This document shows positions 33,578 to 42,703 of a stretch of DNA of 64,000 nt, piece after piece; position 1 is the stretch's first letter; every line of letters starts with the position of its first letter. The stretch comes from Rhodococcus opacus B4 (GTDB lineage: Bacteria > Actinomycetota > Actinomycetes > Mycobacteriales > Mycobacteriaceae): positions 62,001 through 126,000 of the forward strand of contig NC_012521.1 of assembly GCF_000010805.1 (NCBI RefSeq), read 5' to 3'. A program made the position numbers and the translations under genes. Below the pieces are notes generated by a model, which ran no database searches, was not told where the DNA came from, and saw only the letters and a list, made by a program, of their open reading frames with translations.

Positions 33578-34384
33578 TCAGCGCACCCCGGCCGCGACTC
33601 GCATGACCTCACCGGTGACGGCGTCGGACTGTGGTTCGAGGAAGAAGGCGATTCCCTCGCCCAGATCTTCCGGTGTAGCCAGGTCACCGAGAGCGGTGTA
33701 GGCGAGGTGGCGCTCGTGATAGCCCGGTTCGATCCACGACTTGACACGCTCGCTCAGGACCAGGCCCGGGGCGATGCAATTGGCGCGGACACCCTTGCGG
33801 CCCATCGACATGCTCAAGCTGCGAGTCAATCCGACGACGGCGGCCTTTGCCGAGTTGTAGGCGGCGTTGCCGAGCTCGGGGCGGTTGGCGAAGGCGGCCA
33901 GTGAGGCGACGTTGACGATCTTGCCGTAACCCTCGTCGTAGAAATGTCCTTCGATCGCCTTCGACAACAGGAAGGCACTGTTGACGTTGAGTGCGAAGGT
34001 TCCGGCAAAGTAGTCGAGTGAGATGTCCGACAACGGCAGGTCGTACACATCCTGGTTGATGTTGACCATGCCACCGGCGACGTTGGCGATGCCTTGCACG
34101 GAGCCGAACTCGGACAACGCGTAATTGACGGCGTCCTGGGTGCCGGACTCGGTGGTCACATCGACCTTGATCGTCTTCAGCTTCCCGGGCAGATCTTTGG
34201 TCTTGTCCTCCGTCTCCGCCAGTCGTCGCGAGCTCAGATCAACCCCGACGACGTTCGAACCCACGCGCAGCAGTCGTGCCACCGCGGCGCCACCGATGCC
34301 ACCACCCGCTCCGGTCACGATATAGGTCCGATCCTGCAGAGCCCGATTGGATCGGGGCGGAGCGGTAAAAGGCTGAGTTGACAT
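33578..34384 (-). CDS. short-chain dehydrogenase/reductase
   Basis: A 268-residue classical SDR. The cofactor glycine motif is TGAGGGIGG (residues ~24-32). An acidic residue after strand 2 (VVGVDLSS) favours NAD(H). The rest follows: ANVAGG, the catalytic Ser in VNVASLAAF, and Tyr-Lys in YNSAKAAVV. It should oxidise or reduce a hydroxyl/keto group, possibly a 3-hydroxyacyl-CoA or an alcohol made by the oxygenases. It lies in the operon between the enoyl-CoA hydratase and the kinase-like gene. Confidence 0.88.
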   Translation of the reverse strand: MSTQPFTAPPRSNRALQDRTYIVTGAGGGIGGAAVARLLRVGSNVVGVDLSSRRLAETEDKTKDLPGKLKTIKVDVTTESGTQDAVNYALSEFGSVQGIANVAGGMVNINQDVYDLPLSDISLDYFAGTFALNVNSAFLLSKAIEGHFYDEGYGKIVNVASLAAFANRPELGNAAYNSAKAAVVGLTRSLSMSMGRKGVRANCIAPGLVLSERVKSWIEPGYHERHLAYTALGDLATPEDLGEGIAFFLEPQSDAVTGEVMRVAAGVR

Positions 34385-34417
34385 GTGTGGTCGTCCTTCT
34401 GGTGTGGTCGTCGGTGA

Positions 34418-35263
34418 TCAGATGTAGGAGCGCTGCTCGAATACGGGTGGCCGCTTTTCCTGCAGCGCGGCGAGCCCCTCTTTGGCTTCGGGGCCGGTGA
34501 AGCCGAGGATTCCGAAGGCCAGTGACGCCTCGAACGACGGCCAGGCGGCCCGAATCCAGTTGTTGAGAGCAAGTTTGGTGAATCGGATCGCGCTTGGCGC
34601 CCCTTGGGACAGGCGGATCGCGATCTCGAGAGCGCGAGCATCGACCTCATCGTCGTCCACGCAGAACGACACCAATCCGATGCGCTCGGCTTCCTCGCCG
34701 GTAATTGCGTCGCTGGTCATGAGGTAGTACTTGGCCTTGGCCATGCCGCACAGCAGCGGCCAGAGTGCGACGGCGTGGTCGTCGGCGGCAACGCCGAGGG
34801 TGGTATGTCCGTCGACGAGTTTCGCTGTTCGTCCCGCGACAGTGACGTCGGCGAGTAGTGCTGCGGCCAAGCCGCCTCCGGCGGCGGGGCCGCTGATCGC
34901 GGAGACGATCGGTTTGGTGCAGTCGAGCATGTTCTGCACCAGTGCGCGGCCTTCCTTCCACATTTGGCAGCGGAAGTCGTAGTCGTCGATGATCCGCTGG
35001 ACCATGTCGAAGTCGCCGCCGGCGGAGAAAGCGCGTCCTTCGCCTGCCAGCAAGACCGCCGAGACGGTCGGGTCCTCGTCGATCCGGCGCCAGATGGATC
35101 CGAGGTCCTTGTGCATCTGGAAGTCCAGCGAGTTCATCTTGCCGCGGGAGAGCAGGACACGCAGCACATGAGGAGCGGGCCGGTCCAGTTTCAGGCTTTC
35201 GTAGTTGGGATAGACAACCGGCGGTGTTTCCGGGGCCGTCGTGGTGTTGTTGGGGGTGGACAT
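34418..35263 (-). CDS. enoyl-CoA hydratase/isomerase family protein
   Basis: A 281-residue crotonase. The oxyanion-hole segments are [15 protein letters not shown] and [20 protein letters not shown]; the region that normally holds catalytic Glu residues reads [20 protein letters not shown]. The unusual DDH and missing paired Glu suggest an isomerase or a C-C bond-cleaving crotonase rather than a simple hydratase. Its ATG shares a base with the ligase stop (TGATG). It acts on a CoA thioester made by the upstream ligase. Confidence 0.85.
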   Translation of the reverse strand: MSTPNNTTTAPETPPVVYPNYESLKLDRPAPHVLRVLLSRGKMNSLDFQMHKDLGSIWRRIDEDPTVSAVLLAGEGRAFSAGGDFDMVQRIIDDYDFRCQMWKEGRALVQNMLDCTKPIVSAISGPAAGGGLAAALLADVTVAGRTAKLVDGHTTLGVAADDHAVALWPLLCGMAKAKYYLMTSDAITGEEAERIGLVSFCVDDDEVDARALEIAIRLSQGAPSAIRFTKLALNNWIRAAWPSFEASLAFGILGFTGPEAKEGLAALQEKRPPVFEQRSYI

Positions 35264-36852
35264 CAGGCGGTTCCTCCGACGTATTCGATGGGTGCGCCGG
35301 TACCGAATTCACGGCGCAGAGCCTCTTTTTGGATCTTTCCGTACACGGCGCGCGGCAAGTTGTCTCGGAATATCACCGCACTGACCCGTTGATACTTCGC
35401 GAGTTGGTCGTTGCCCCAGACCCGCAGTTCCTCGTCGGTGATCACGGCACCGGCGCGGGGAATGGCGATCAGGATCGGGGTCTCTCCCCACTTGGGATCC
35501 GGTTTGGCGATCGCCGCGACCTCGAGGACGTCGGGATGGCGCATGAACACCTGCTCGATGTCCACGGCGAAGATGTTGATGCCGCCGGATTTGATCATGT
35601 CCTTCTCGCGCCCGGAGACGTAGAGGAAGCCGTCTGCGTCGACGTGACCCACGTCGCCGGTGCGCATGAAGGAACGACCGTCCGGCGCGTACCAGGTCGC
35701 CGCTTCGGTCAGCTCCGGGTTGTTGTAGTAGCCCTTCATCATGCCGATGGAGCGGGCGACGATTTCTCCGGTCTCACCGACGGGCAGTTCGGTACCGTCG
35801 CCGCCGACGATACGTACCTCCTCGAGCATGATCGGCTTGCCGACCGACGTCCGTTTCCCTCGGGCCGCGTCCTCCGGGATACGCAGGTAGGCAAAGCCTT
35901 CCGAGAACCCGTAGACCTCGTAGATGCCGGCGTTCTCGAAGGCGCGGTCGATGGCGTTGTAGGTCTTCTCGGCGATCGGCTGCCCGGAAGTGACCAGGCA
36001 TTGCATCGAACTGACATCGAAGTCGCTCAGGTGCGGATCCTCGAGCAGCGCGATGTACTGGGTGGGCACGAGGAAGGCGTGTGTTCCCCGTTCCCGTTCG
36101 ACCGCCGCGAGGAAGGCGTTCGAGGTGAACTTCTCCAAGATCACGATCTTCCCTCCCCGGTACATCGTGGGGATCATCGTGATCCAGGTACCCGACGCAT
36201 AGGGCGGAGTGGCCAGGATGGCGGTCGAGTACCGATCGATGCGCAGCCCCATGCCGAAGCCGTAGGGATACATCATCCGGCTGAGATGAGTGTGTTCGAT
36301 GCCCTTCGGCATCCCGGTGGTTCCGGAGGTGTAAAGGATCGTGATGGTGTCCTGCGGCTTGATCTTCACCGGCGGCGCCTCAGGTGAAGCGCCCTCGATC
36401 AGGGGCCGGATATCGGACCATCCCGTCCCGGTCTCCCCGAACGTGAAGAACCGATCTGCGGGAATGTTGGTCAGCGTCGAGCGAACGGAATCGATCTGGG
36501 CCGCGGTCTGCGAATCGACGAAAATGATTTCGGCATCGGAATCGTTGAGCAGACGGGCCAGGGAGTCGCCGTCGAGCAACACGTTGAGCGGAACGGTCAC
36601 GCACCCGGCCTTCGCGCTACCCCAGAACGCGATGAAGGTGTCGATCGAGGCGGGCATCAGGAGTGCGACTTTGTCGCCCTTGTCCAGTCCCAGCTCCCGG
36701 AGGGTGTTGGCGAACCGATTGGTCGCCTCGTCGACCTCGCGCCAGGTCATCCGGGTGTCACCGCACACCAACGCAGTCTGATCTGTGAAGACGCGACCGT
36801 TGTGGCTGATCACGTCCGGACACATCAGGGGGAAGTCGTACTCGAGGGTCAT
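35263..36852 (-). CDS. acyl-CoA synthetase (AMP-forming)
   Basis: A 529-residue ANL-superfamily ligase from ATG 36852, with an AGGAGAG ribosome-binding site. The P-loop-like motif is ILYTSGTTGMPKGIEHTH. The aromatic/acyl pocket region is YEVYGFSEGFAYLR. The hinge motif is FMRTGDVGHVDADGFLYVSG, followed by RxKDMIKSGGIN, and the C-terminal catalytic lysine is in RAVYGKIQKEAL. It activates a carboxylic acid to its CoA thioester with ATP and is the entry point to beta-oxidation-type steps. It is the first gene of a six-gene minus-strand operon. A copy of the shared 17-bp motif lies 163 bases upstream. Confidence 0.92.
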   Translation of the reverse strand: MTLEYDFPLMCPDVISHNGRVFTDQTALVCGDTRMTWREVDEATNRFANTLRELGLDKGDKVALLMPASIDTFIAFWGSAKAGCVTVPLNVLLDGDSLARLLNDSDAEIIFVDSQTAAQIDSVRSTLTNIPADRFFTFGETGTGWSDIRPLIEGASPEAPPVKIKPQDTITILYTSGTTGMPKGIEHTHLSRMMYPYGFGMGLRIDRYSTAILATPPYASGTWITMIPTMYRGGKIVILEKFTSNAFLAAVERERGTHAFLVPTQYIALLEDPHLSDFDVSSMQCLVTSGQPIAEKTYNAIDRAFENAGIYEVYGFSEGFAYLRIPEDAARGKRTSVGKPIMLEEVRIVGGDGTELPVGETGEIVARSIGMMKGYYNNPELTEAATWYAPDGRSFMRTGDVGHVDADGFLYVSGREKDMIKSGGINIFAVDIEQVFMRHPDVLEVAAIAKPDPKWGETPILIAIPRAGAVITDEELRVWGNDQLAKYQRVSAVIFRDNLPRAVYGKIQKEALRREFGTGAPIEYVGGTA

Positions 36853-37014
36853 GGGGTGCTCTCCTGTGCGGTGGTAGCGCTTCATGCGGATTGGGAGGTC
36901 GGTGCGTGTTGTGCCCTGCGGTCGTGACACATGCACCGGGTGCGGGAGTCACACTGTGGTGGTAGCCACACTAGGGAACGAAGGCGAAATTCTTTGGACT
37001 AGTCACCTCTGACC

Positions 37015-37031
37015 TTTGTGCACAAGTCCAA
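37015..37031 (-). promoter_or_regulatory. shared 17-bp motif, copy 2 (ligase operon)
   Basis: On the minus strand TTGGACTTGTGCACAAA is a perfect match to TTGGAY-N4-GCACAAA. Its inner TTGTGCACAA is a 10-bp palindrome. A second TTTGGAC half lies in opposite orientation at 36993-36999. It points toward the acyl-CoA ligase operon. Confidence 0.6.
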
Positions 37032-37089
37032 AATCCGGTTGCCGGTCGGCCGGCACCCGGGTCGTGGGCTCTGATCGGCACACCGGTGA

Positions 37090-38199
37090 TCAGAGGAAGG
37101 CCCACCCGCGCTCACCGCGGGCACAGGACTCGTAGGCGTCCGGTTCCAGTGGTTGCAAGATTCCCGTGGTGGTGCGGTCCTCACAAATGATTCGGCAATG
37201 GTGCTCATTGAGACCGCTCAGTTTCGAACGCACCGAGGCCTCCCGGACATCGAATTCGTCGCCCTCCACCATCGGCTCGCCGACGTATTCGCCGTGGTGG
37301 AGGCCTGTTTCCGGGCTCCCGCCGTAGAGGCCGCACTTCATGTACGCGGTCTGGAAACCCAACCGTTCGAAGTGCACCTGCCGCTGCTCGCCGGTGTCGA
37401 AGGTGTAGTCGATCACGCCCTCGGTGAAGATCTTGGTGTCTTCCTCGAACCGGAGTCGGCGTTCGACGTTGACCACCCTTCCCGCTCCCGGGCGGGGATC
37501 ACCGAAGTCGTAGAGGACGGTGCGACCCCAGATCGCGAAGTCGTCGAACCAGATCCAGTTCCCGCCCTTCCAGCCGGCCTTCACCGTGCGGCCCGGATGC
37601 ATTCCGGGTCCGCCGACACCGCGCCCGATACCCCAATGCCGATCCCGGGTCCCGCGGGCGGCACCTTTCGGCCATTCGACCCGGACGTCGCCGATCTGCA
37701 CCCACCCGGTCACATCCCCGAAACCCTCGAAACCCGCGGTCACGTGCTTCTGCGAACCCGTGGGGGTGGCTGATTTGAGAGATCCGTAGGCGGCGCTGTA
37801 GACCTGCCGCCTGCGGTCGACCCAGTCCAGCTCGTAGGAGATGTCCCAGTCATTGGGTGCGAGTACATGCCGCCATCGTCGAAGCCCCTCGACGATAGAC
37901 GGCCGGATCGGACCGACTTCCAGGTCCATGCGGTCGACGCCGAGCGGACGAAACGCCCGGACGGAGCGGTGAATGCCGCGATAATTGACGATCGCGTACG
38001 CCTCCGCCAAGTCGAGGTTCGGGTAGAAGGTCCCCCCCGCGGCGATCAGCAGATCACCCACCTCGTCATGGAAGACATTCCAGTACCGCTCGTAGAACCG
38101 GGGGTCCGAGGACCAGGCCACCCTGATCGGATCCGGGGTCTGATGAATGAGGTGATCATCGAGTGGCGCCAGGGGAAACTGCTCGTCTAGGTGCTCCAC
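37090..38199 (-). CDS. AttH/lipocalin-like protein (DUF7064-type), role unknown
   Basis: A 369-residue soluble protein rich in Trp and beta strands, without signal peptide. Typical segments are RYWNVFHDEVGDLLIAAGG, DWDISYELDWVDRRRQVYSA, RVEWPKGAARGTRDRHWGIG and GNWIWFDDFAIWGRTVLYDF. The RDHSWG-like arrangement (RDRHWGIGRGVGG) is a hallmark of AttH/hydroxyneurosporene-synthase-like folds found beside steroid, terpenoid and aliphatic degradation genes. Enzymatic activity is unproven. It starts five bases after the P450 stop and so is in the P450 operon. A related but frameshifted gene is at 57343-58358. Confidence 0.65.
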   Translation of the reverse strand: MEHLDEQFPLAPLDDHLIHQTPDPIRVAWSSDPRFYERYWNVFHDEVGDLLIAAGGTFYPNLDLAEAYAIVNYRGIHRSVRAFRPLGVDRMDLEVGPIRPSIVEGLRRWRHVLAPNDWDISYELDWVDRRRQVYSAAYGSLKSATPTGSQKHVTAGFEGFGDVTGWVQIGDVRVEWPKGAARGTRDRHWGIGRGVGGPGMHPGRTVKAGWKGGNWIWFDDFAIWGRTVLYDFGDPRPGAGRVVNVERRLRFEEDTKIFTEGVIDYTFDTGEQRQVHFERLGFQTAYMKCGLYGGSPETGLHHGEYVGEPMVEGDEFDVREASVRSKLSGLNEHHCRIICEDRTTTGILQPLEPDAYESCARGERGWAFL

Positions 38200-38203
38200 G
38201 GGA

Positions 38204-39433
38204 TCAGCTCAGCTTCACTGGAAGTCGGGTGGGGCCACGGGTGACCATCGAGTTGCTCCACGCGATCTCCTCGACCGGCTCACTGATCCGGTAGTCCGGG
38301 AAGCGCCGCACGATCTCGGTCAAAGCGATCTGCGCCTCGAGCCGGGCGACGGGGGCTCCGAGGCAGAAGTGTGCACCCTTGGAGAACGCAACGTGGGCGT
38401 TCGGGCGACGCTGAAGATCGAGTTCGTCGGGTCGATCGAACACGGCAGGGTCACGGTTGGCGGCAGCAAGGATCGCGAAAATGCGGTCGCCCTCGGCCAG
38501 GTGCTGTCCACCGAGTTCGGTGTCCTCGGCAACGATCCGGGCTGTCGAGAGCACCGGACCGTCGTAGCGTAGGAATTCCTCGATCGCCCCGGGTGTCACC
38601 TTGGCCGGATCGGCGCGCAATTCAGCCAGCGTTTCCGGGTGCTCCTGCAACGCCAGCAGGGCATTGCCGATCAAGTGCGCGGTGGTCTCCTGGGCGCCGT
38701 TGCCGATCATCATCATCGAGGCGACCAGTTCGTCCTCGGTCAGTGTCTCGCCGTCGATTTCGCTGGTGATCATGCGGGTGAGCACATCATCCTGCGGCGC
38801 CGCCTTCCGGTCCGCGATCAACCCGCGGAACAGTTCCGCCATCGCCAACGCGCCGTGGCGGGCGCGGCCGTACTTGTTCTCCACCGAGCGTGCACTGCCG
38901 ATGAACAACATCATCTCGTCCGACCACTGTTTGACCTCCGGCAGCCGCTCCCGAGGGACGCCGAGCAGGTCCATCACGACATATCCGGGCAGCTGCAGGC
39001 CGAAGTCGGTGTAGAAGTCGAACGACTCGTGCTTCGGGAGACCGTCGAGCAACTCGGTGGTGATTTCCTGGATCGGCTCGCGCAGAGTCTTGGTCATGTT
39101 CGGGTTGATCACCTCCGCCAAATGGCGGCGCAGCCGGGTATGGTTCGGCGGGTCCTGGAACACCATCCAGATCGACAACCACCGCATGACGTCGGCGGCG
39201 GAGGCCTGATCTTTTTCCTTGAGCCGATCGAAGACCGGCACCAGGCGGTTCGCCGAGAACACCGTCGGTGTCGTGAGCACCGTCTGAACGGACGCCGCGT
39301 CCACCGCCAACCAGGCTGACAGCTCCGCGCTCCAGTGCACGGGCGCCTCGGCCCGCATCCGCGCGAACGTGTCATACGGGTTGCGAAGGGTCGCAGGATC
39401 CGTCGGGTCGAATTTAATAGTCGAAGTAGGCAC
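38204..39433 (-). CDS. cytochrome P450
   Basis: A 409-residue soluble bacterial P450. I chose GTG 39433 after GGAGAAAACA; the frame is open further upstream but that part is not P450-like. The heme-binding segment is FSKGAHFCLGAPVAR, the I-helix oxygen-activation motif GNGAQETTAHL, and ExxR is in AIEEFLRYDGP. It hydroxylates a hydrophobic substrate using electrons from a ferredoxin system. No ferredoxin is adjacent, but the VanB-type reductase of the next operon or the ferredoxin set at 59.5-61 kb could serve. It is the first gene of a unit with the AttH-like gene and divergent from the cupin operon across a 346-bp region with two shared motifs. Confidence 0.92.
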   Translation of the reverse strand: MPTSTIKFDPTDPATLRNPYDTFARMRAEAPVHWSAELSAWLAVDAASVQTVLTTPTVFSANRLVPVFDRLKEKDQASAADVMRWLSIWMVFQDPPNHTRLRRHLAEVINPNMTKTLREPIQEITTELLDGLPKHESFDFYTDFGLQLPGYVVMDLLGVPRERLPEVKQWSDEMMLFIGSARSVENKYGRARHGALAMAELFRGLIADRKAAPQDDVLTRMITSEIDGETLTEDELVASMMMIGNGAQETTAHLIGNALLALQEHPETLAELRADPAKVTPGAIEEFLRYDGPVLSTARIVAEDTELGGQHLAEGDRIFAILAAANRDPAVFDRPDELDLQRRPNAHVAFSKGAHFCLGAPVARLEAQIALTEIVRRFPDYRISEPVEEIAWSNSMVTRGPTRLPVKLS

Positions 39434-39553
39434 TGTTTTCTCCAGATCATGTGGCTGGGGCCACCACCTCTGCCCGCGGCTGGGACGTGGCCGGCTCGTG
39501 TTTCGAGCATCACACGGATGAGTGCGGAGCCGGTGCGGCCAGCGTCGAAAACT

Positions 39554-39570
39554 TTGGACATCGGCACAAA
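39554..39570 (+). promoter_or_regulatory. shared 17-bp motif, copy 3 (P450/cupin divergent region)
   Basis: TTGGACATCGGCACAAA, a perfect match to the consensus. It lies 121 bases from the P450 start and 210 bases from the cupin start. Confidence 0.6.
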
Positions 39571-39709
39571 TAGTCATCGACCCTGGTGGAGGACGAGATC
39601 CAGGCTCGGATGGCCGGAGAGTCGAGGACGGCAGGCGCGCTGCGAGGGTTCTCCTCGCCCTGCAGTCCTTCCGGTACGCAGGCCCGACGACAAAGGTGTC
39701 CTCGTCTAG

Positions 39710-39726
39710 TTGGATAAGGGCACAAA
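39710..39726 (+). promoter_or_regulatory. shared 17-bp motif, copy 4 (cupin promoter)
   Basis: TTGGATAAGGGCACAAA, a perfect match to TTGGAY-N4-GCACAAA, 53 bases upstream of the cupin start and in the same direction. Confidence 0.6.
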
Positions 39727-39779
39727 AATTCGTCTCGTGGGCGGCACGGTAAACGAGAGCGTTATGAGACTGTCGTCAC

Positions 39780-40328
39780 ATGAGCCTTCCAATCAAACGC
39801 GTGGTCACCGGTATCGATTCCAATGGCAAGTCGGTCGCCTACGAAGCGGCGGATGTTGAACCCGTCGAGTTGGCGATGATGCCCGGCGCCCAGTTCTTCG
39901 CGATCTGGGGCACCGAGGGAGCCCTCGAGAGTCCGGTCGTCTCCCCGCAACCGGCCAACAAGACCTTCTTCCCCGGCCCGGGGGGCACCCGGTTCGGGTT
40001 GCTCCGTTTCCCTCCCGAGTCCGCGGCAGAGCCGGACGCCCCCGCTCCCACGGAAGAGGAGATTTCCGAGTGGGCCGCGGAGGCCGAAACAAAGCTTCCC
40101 GGCCTGGTCGGAGTCTTCGAGCCCGACGCCCCGGGTATGCACCAGACCACGACGGTCGACTACTCCATCGTCGTCGAAGGTGAGCTCTACCTCGAACTCG
40201 ACGACGGCGCCGAGGTGCACCTTCCCACCGGGGCGACGATCGTTCAAAACGGCGCACGCCACGCCTGGCGCAATCGAAGCGACCAGCCGGCGACCCTCGC
40301 CTACGTGATCCTCGACGTCGACAAGTAG
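39780..40328 (+). CDS. cupin-domain protein
   Basis: A 182-residue protein. The second half is a cupin barrel: GMHQTTTVDYSIVVEGELYL (motif 1 with one His and Glu, lacking the HxH pair) and GATIVQNGARHAWRNRSDQP (motif 2 with its His). The first half holds a Pro-rich loop and an acidic helix. Small cupins of this kind bind acids or metal-bound ligands and often accompany catabolic SDRs. The incomplete metal set (HQT rather than HxH) makes dioxygenase activity less certain. It starts a plus-strand operon with the following SDR. Confidence 0.75.
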   Translation: MSLPIKRVVTGIDSNGKSVAYEAADVEPVELAMMPGAQFFAIWGTEGALESPVVSPQPANKTFFPGPGGTRFGLLRFPPESAAEPDAPAPTEEEISEWAAEAETKLPGLVGVFEPDAPGMHQTTTVDYSIVVEGELYLELDDGAEVHLPTGATIVQNGARHAWRNRSDQPATLAYVILDVDK

Positions 40329-40398
40329 GAGTCGGCTGGACCTCACATTGCCGCCGAGACAGATCCTCACCGCCCGGGCATCCCGGGATACCTAGGAG

Positions 40399-41178
40399 AT
40401 GGTTGTGCCTACCAACCCTTACAAGTCGCTCGATCTGACGGATAAATCGCTGATCGTCACCGGCGCCGGCAGCGGTATCGGCCGCGCCAGTGCACAGCTG
40501 TTCGCTGCGCGCGGTGCAAATGTGATGGTCGCCGACATCAATGAGCAGAACGCGAAAGAGACCGCAGAGCAGATCAAATCCGGCGGCGGCCGGGTCGAAT
40601 ACCTGCGCATCGACGTCTCCGTCGAAGAAGAGGTCGAGGCCCTGGTGCACACCACGGTCGAGAAATTCGGTGGCCTGCACGGCGCGTTCAACAACGCCGG
40701 AATCGGGCCACAGTCACCGCTTCACGAGACCAGTGCGGAAGACTGGTACCGCACCCTCGGCATCAATCTGACCGGTGTCTTCTTCTGCCTCAAGCATGAA
40801 ATCGGATACCTGCTACAGCACGGCGGCGGGTCGATCGTCAACACCGCATCCCTGGCCGGATACAAGGCAGTTCCCGGGATGCCGGCGTACGTGTCGAGCA
40901 AACACGGCGTCGTCGGACTCACCCGCGCCGCCTCACTCGACTACGCATCCCAAGGCATTCGGGTCAACGTCATCTTGCCCGGCACCATCGCCACGCCGAT
41001 GCTCGACTCGGTGCTGCACGATCCGGTGCTGGCGAAGTCATTGGCAGAGGGTCAACCGATCGGACATGTCGGGAACTCGATCGACATCGCCGAGCAGGCT
41101 GCCTGGCTACTCTCCGACGCCTCCGCCTTCTCGACGGGTTCACTGTTCTTCGTCGACGGCGGCAGCAGCGGTGTCTGA
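40399..41178 (+). CDS. short-chain dehydrogenase/reductase
   Basis: A 259-residue classical SDR starting at 40399 (MVVPTNP; a second ATG-like choice lies just inside). The motifs are TGAGSGIGRA, the acidic cofactor residue in VMVADINEQN (NAD preference), FNNAGIG, Ser in VNTASLAGY and YVSSKHGVV with Tyr-Lys. The C-terminus is FFVDGGSSGV. It probably oxidises the alcohol formed by the P450 to a ketone or aldehyde, which would suit the Baeyer-Villiger enzyme of the same regulon. It lies 70 bases after the cupin gene. Confidence 0.88.
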   Translation: MVVPTNPYKSLDLTDKSLIVTGAGSGIGRASAQLFAARGANVMVADINEQNAKETAEQIKSGGGRVEYLRIDVSVEEEVEALVHTTVEKFGGLHGAFNNAGIGPQSPLHETSAEDWYRTLGINLTGVFFCLKHEIGYLLQHGGGSIVNTASLAGYKAVPGMPAYVSSKHGVVGLTRAASLDYASQGIRVNVILPGTIATPMLDSVLHDPVLAKSLAEGQPIGHVGNSIDIAEQAAWLLSDASAFSTGSLFFVDGGSSGV

Positions 41179-41221
41179 CCGGCTTCCTCACTTATACGAG
41201 TCCAGGACATCGTGGTGGTTG

Positions 41222-41238
41222 CTTGTGGGACTGTCCAA
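41222..41238 (-). promoter_or_regulatory. shared 17-bp motif, copy 5 (upstream of thiolase), degenerate
   Basis: On the minus strand TTGGACAGTCCCACAAG matches the consensus except for two positions. It lies 250 bases before the thiolase start, pointing away from it. The remaining 310-bp gap (41179-41489) holds no convincing gene. Confidence 0.35.
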
Positions 41239-41489
41239 TTCTGCCAAGCGGCCGCCGAGGTGACCGCGCCAATGCCCTGCTACACAGGGAACATCGGCAT
41301 CACCTTCGGTGAATTCCTCGAGGATCGGTTCGCTGCCACCACCTTTCGCGCCACCGGTGTCGTACCAGCTGGTGCCGAGAAGCGGGCCCCCGCCCGCCAG
41401 GGCGTCGAGTCCTCGAGCCGGTCGGTGCCCAGGAAATCGCCTACGCCGGGGCGCCGACCGCTTCCATCCGCAACGAAAGAAGTTCACTC

Positions 41490-42683
41490 ATGACCAACGC
41501 GGTAATCGTCGATGCCGTGCGCCTCGCCTCCGGCAAGGGCAAGCCGGGTGGTGCCCTGTCCGGCACCCACCCCGTCGACCTGCTCGCCCACGTGCTGCGC
41601 GCCGTGGTCGACCGCAACAACCTCGACCCGGTTCTGGTCGACGATGTCATCGGCGGCTGCGTCTCCCAGGTCGGGGAACAGGCGCTGAACATCTCCCGCA
41701 CTGCGCTGCTGTCGGCCGGATTCCCGGAGTCGGTGCCCGCGACGACCGTCGACCGCCAGTGCGGCTCGAGCCAACAGGCCGCGCATTTCGCGGCGCAAGG
41801 CATCATCGCCGGCGCGTACGACATCGTCATCGCCTGCGGGGTGGAATCGATGAGCCGCATCCCGTTGGGTGCCGCGTCGATCGGTCAGGACACTTCCGGC
41901 CCGGGCATCGCCGCCCGCTACCGGCAGGGCCTGGTCCATCAGGGCATCTCCGCCGAGCTGATCGCGGCCAAGTGGAAGTTCGACCGTGAGGCCCTCGATG
42001 CGTTCTCGGCCGAATCCCACCGCCGGGCCGCCGCCGCGGCCGCGGCCGGATTCTTCGACGGTGAGATCGTGCCCATCGCGGTACCCAACGCCAACGGCAG
42101 CGTCATCGAACACACCGTCGATGAGACGGTGCGCGCCGCGACCACCGCCGAGGGCTTGTCCGGACTCAGGCCGTCGTTCCGCACGGACGGGTACGCCGCC
42201 CGGTTCCCCGAGGCGCAGTGGCTGATCACCCCGGGCAATTCGTCGCCGCTGACCGACGGGGCGTCGGCGGTGCTGATCATGAGCGAGCAGGCCGCGGCCA
42301 AGCTGGGCCTGACTCCGCGGGCGCGGTTCCATTCCTTCGCCGTCGCGGGCGACGACCCGCTGTTCATGCTCACCGCCCCGATTCCGGCCACCCGCAAGGT
42401 GGTGGCCAGGTCGGGGCTGGGCATCGACGACATCGACGCCTTCGAGGTCAACGAGGCCTTCGCGCCGGTGCCGTTGATGTGGGCGCACGAGTTCGGTGCC
42501 GATCCGGCCCGGATGAACCCCCGAGGCGGCGCGATCGCCCTCGGGCACGCCCTCGGCTCGTCCGGCACCCGGTTGCTGACCACGCTGGTCAACCACCTCG
42601 AGGTCACCGGTGGCCGCTACGGCCTGCAGACCATGTGTGAGGGCGCCGGCCTGGCCAACGCCACCATCATCGAACGCCTCTGA
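41490..42683 (+). CDS. acetyl-CoA C-acyltransferase (thiolase)
   Basis: A 397-residue thiolase. The acyl-accepting Cys91 is in VDRQCGSSQQAAHF. The C-terminal active-site segments are NEAFAPVPL, GGAIALGHALGSSGTR and MCEGAGLANATI, with the second Cys. It cleaves a 3-ketoacyl-CoA, removing acetyl-CoA or a larger unit, and so ends the beta-oxidation sequence begun by the ligase. It starts a plus-strand operon with the acyl-CoA dehydrogenase (20 bases downstream) and the hydrolase. Confidence 0.92.
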   Translation: MTNAVIVDAVRLASGKGKPGGALSGTHPVDLLAHVLRAVVDRNNLDPVLVDDVIGGCVSQVGEQALNISRTALLSAGFPESVPATTVDRQCGSSQQAAHFAAQGIIAGAYDIVIACGVESMSRIPLGAASIGQDTSGPGIAARYRQGLVHQGISAELIAAKWKFDREALDAFSAESHRRAAAAAAAGFFDGEIVPIAVPNANGSVIEHTVDETVRAATTAEGLSGLRPSFRTDGYAARFPEAQWLITPGNSSPLTDGASAVLIMSEQAAAKLGLTPRARFHSFAVAGDDPLFMLTAPIPATRKVVARSGLGIDDIDAFEVNEAFAPVPLMWAHEFGADPARMNPRGGAIALGHALGSSGTRLLTTLVNHLEVTGGRYGLQTMCEGAGLANATIIERL

Positions 42684-42703
42684 AACGAAAAGTCGGAACA
42701 ACA

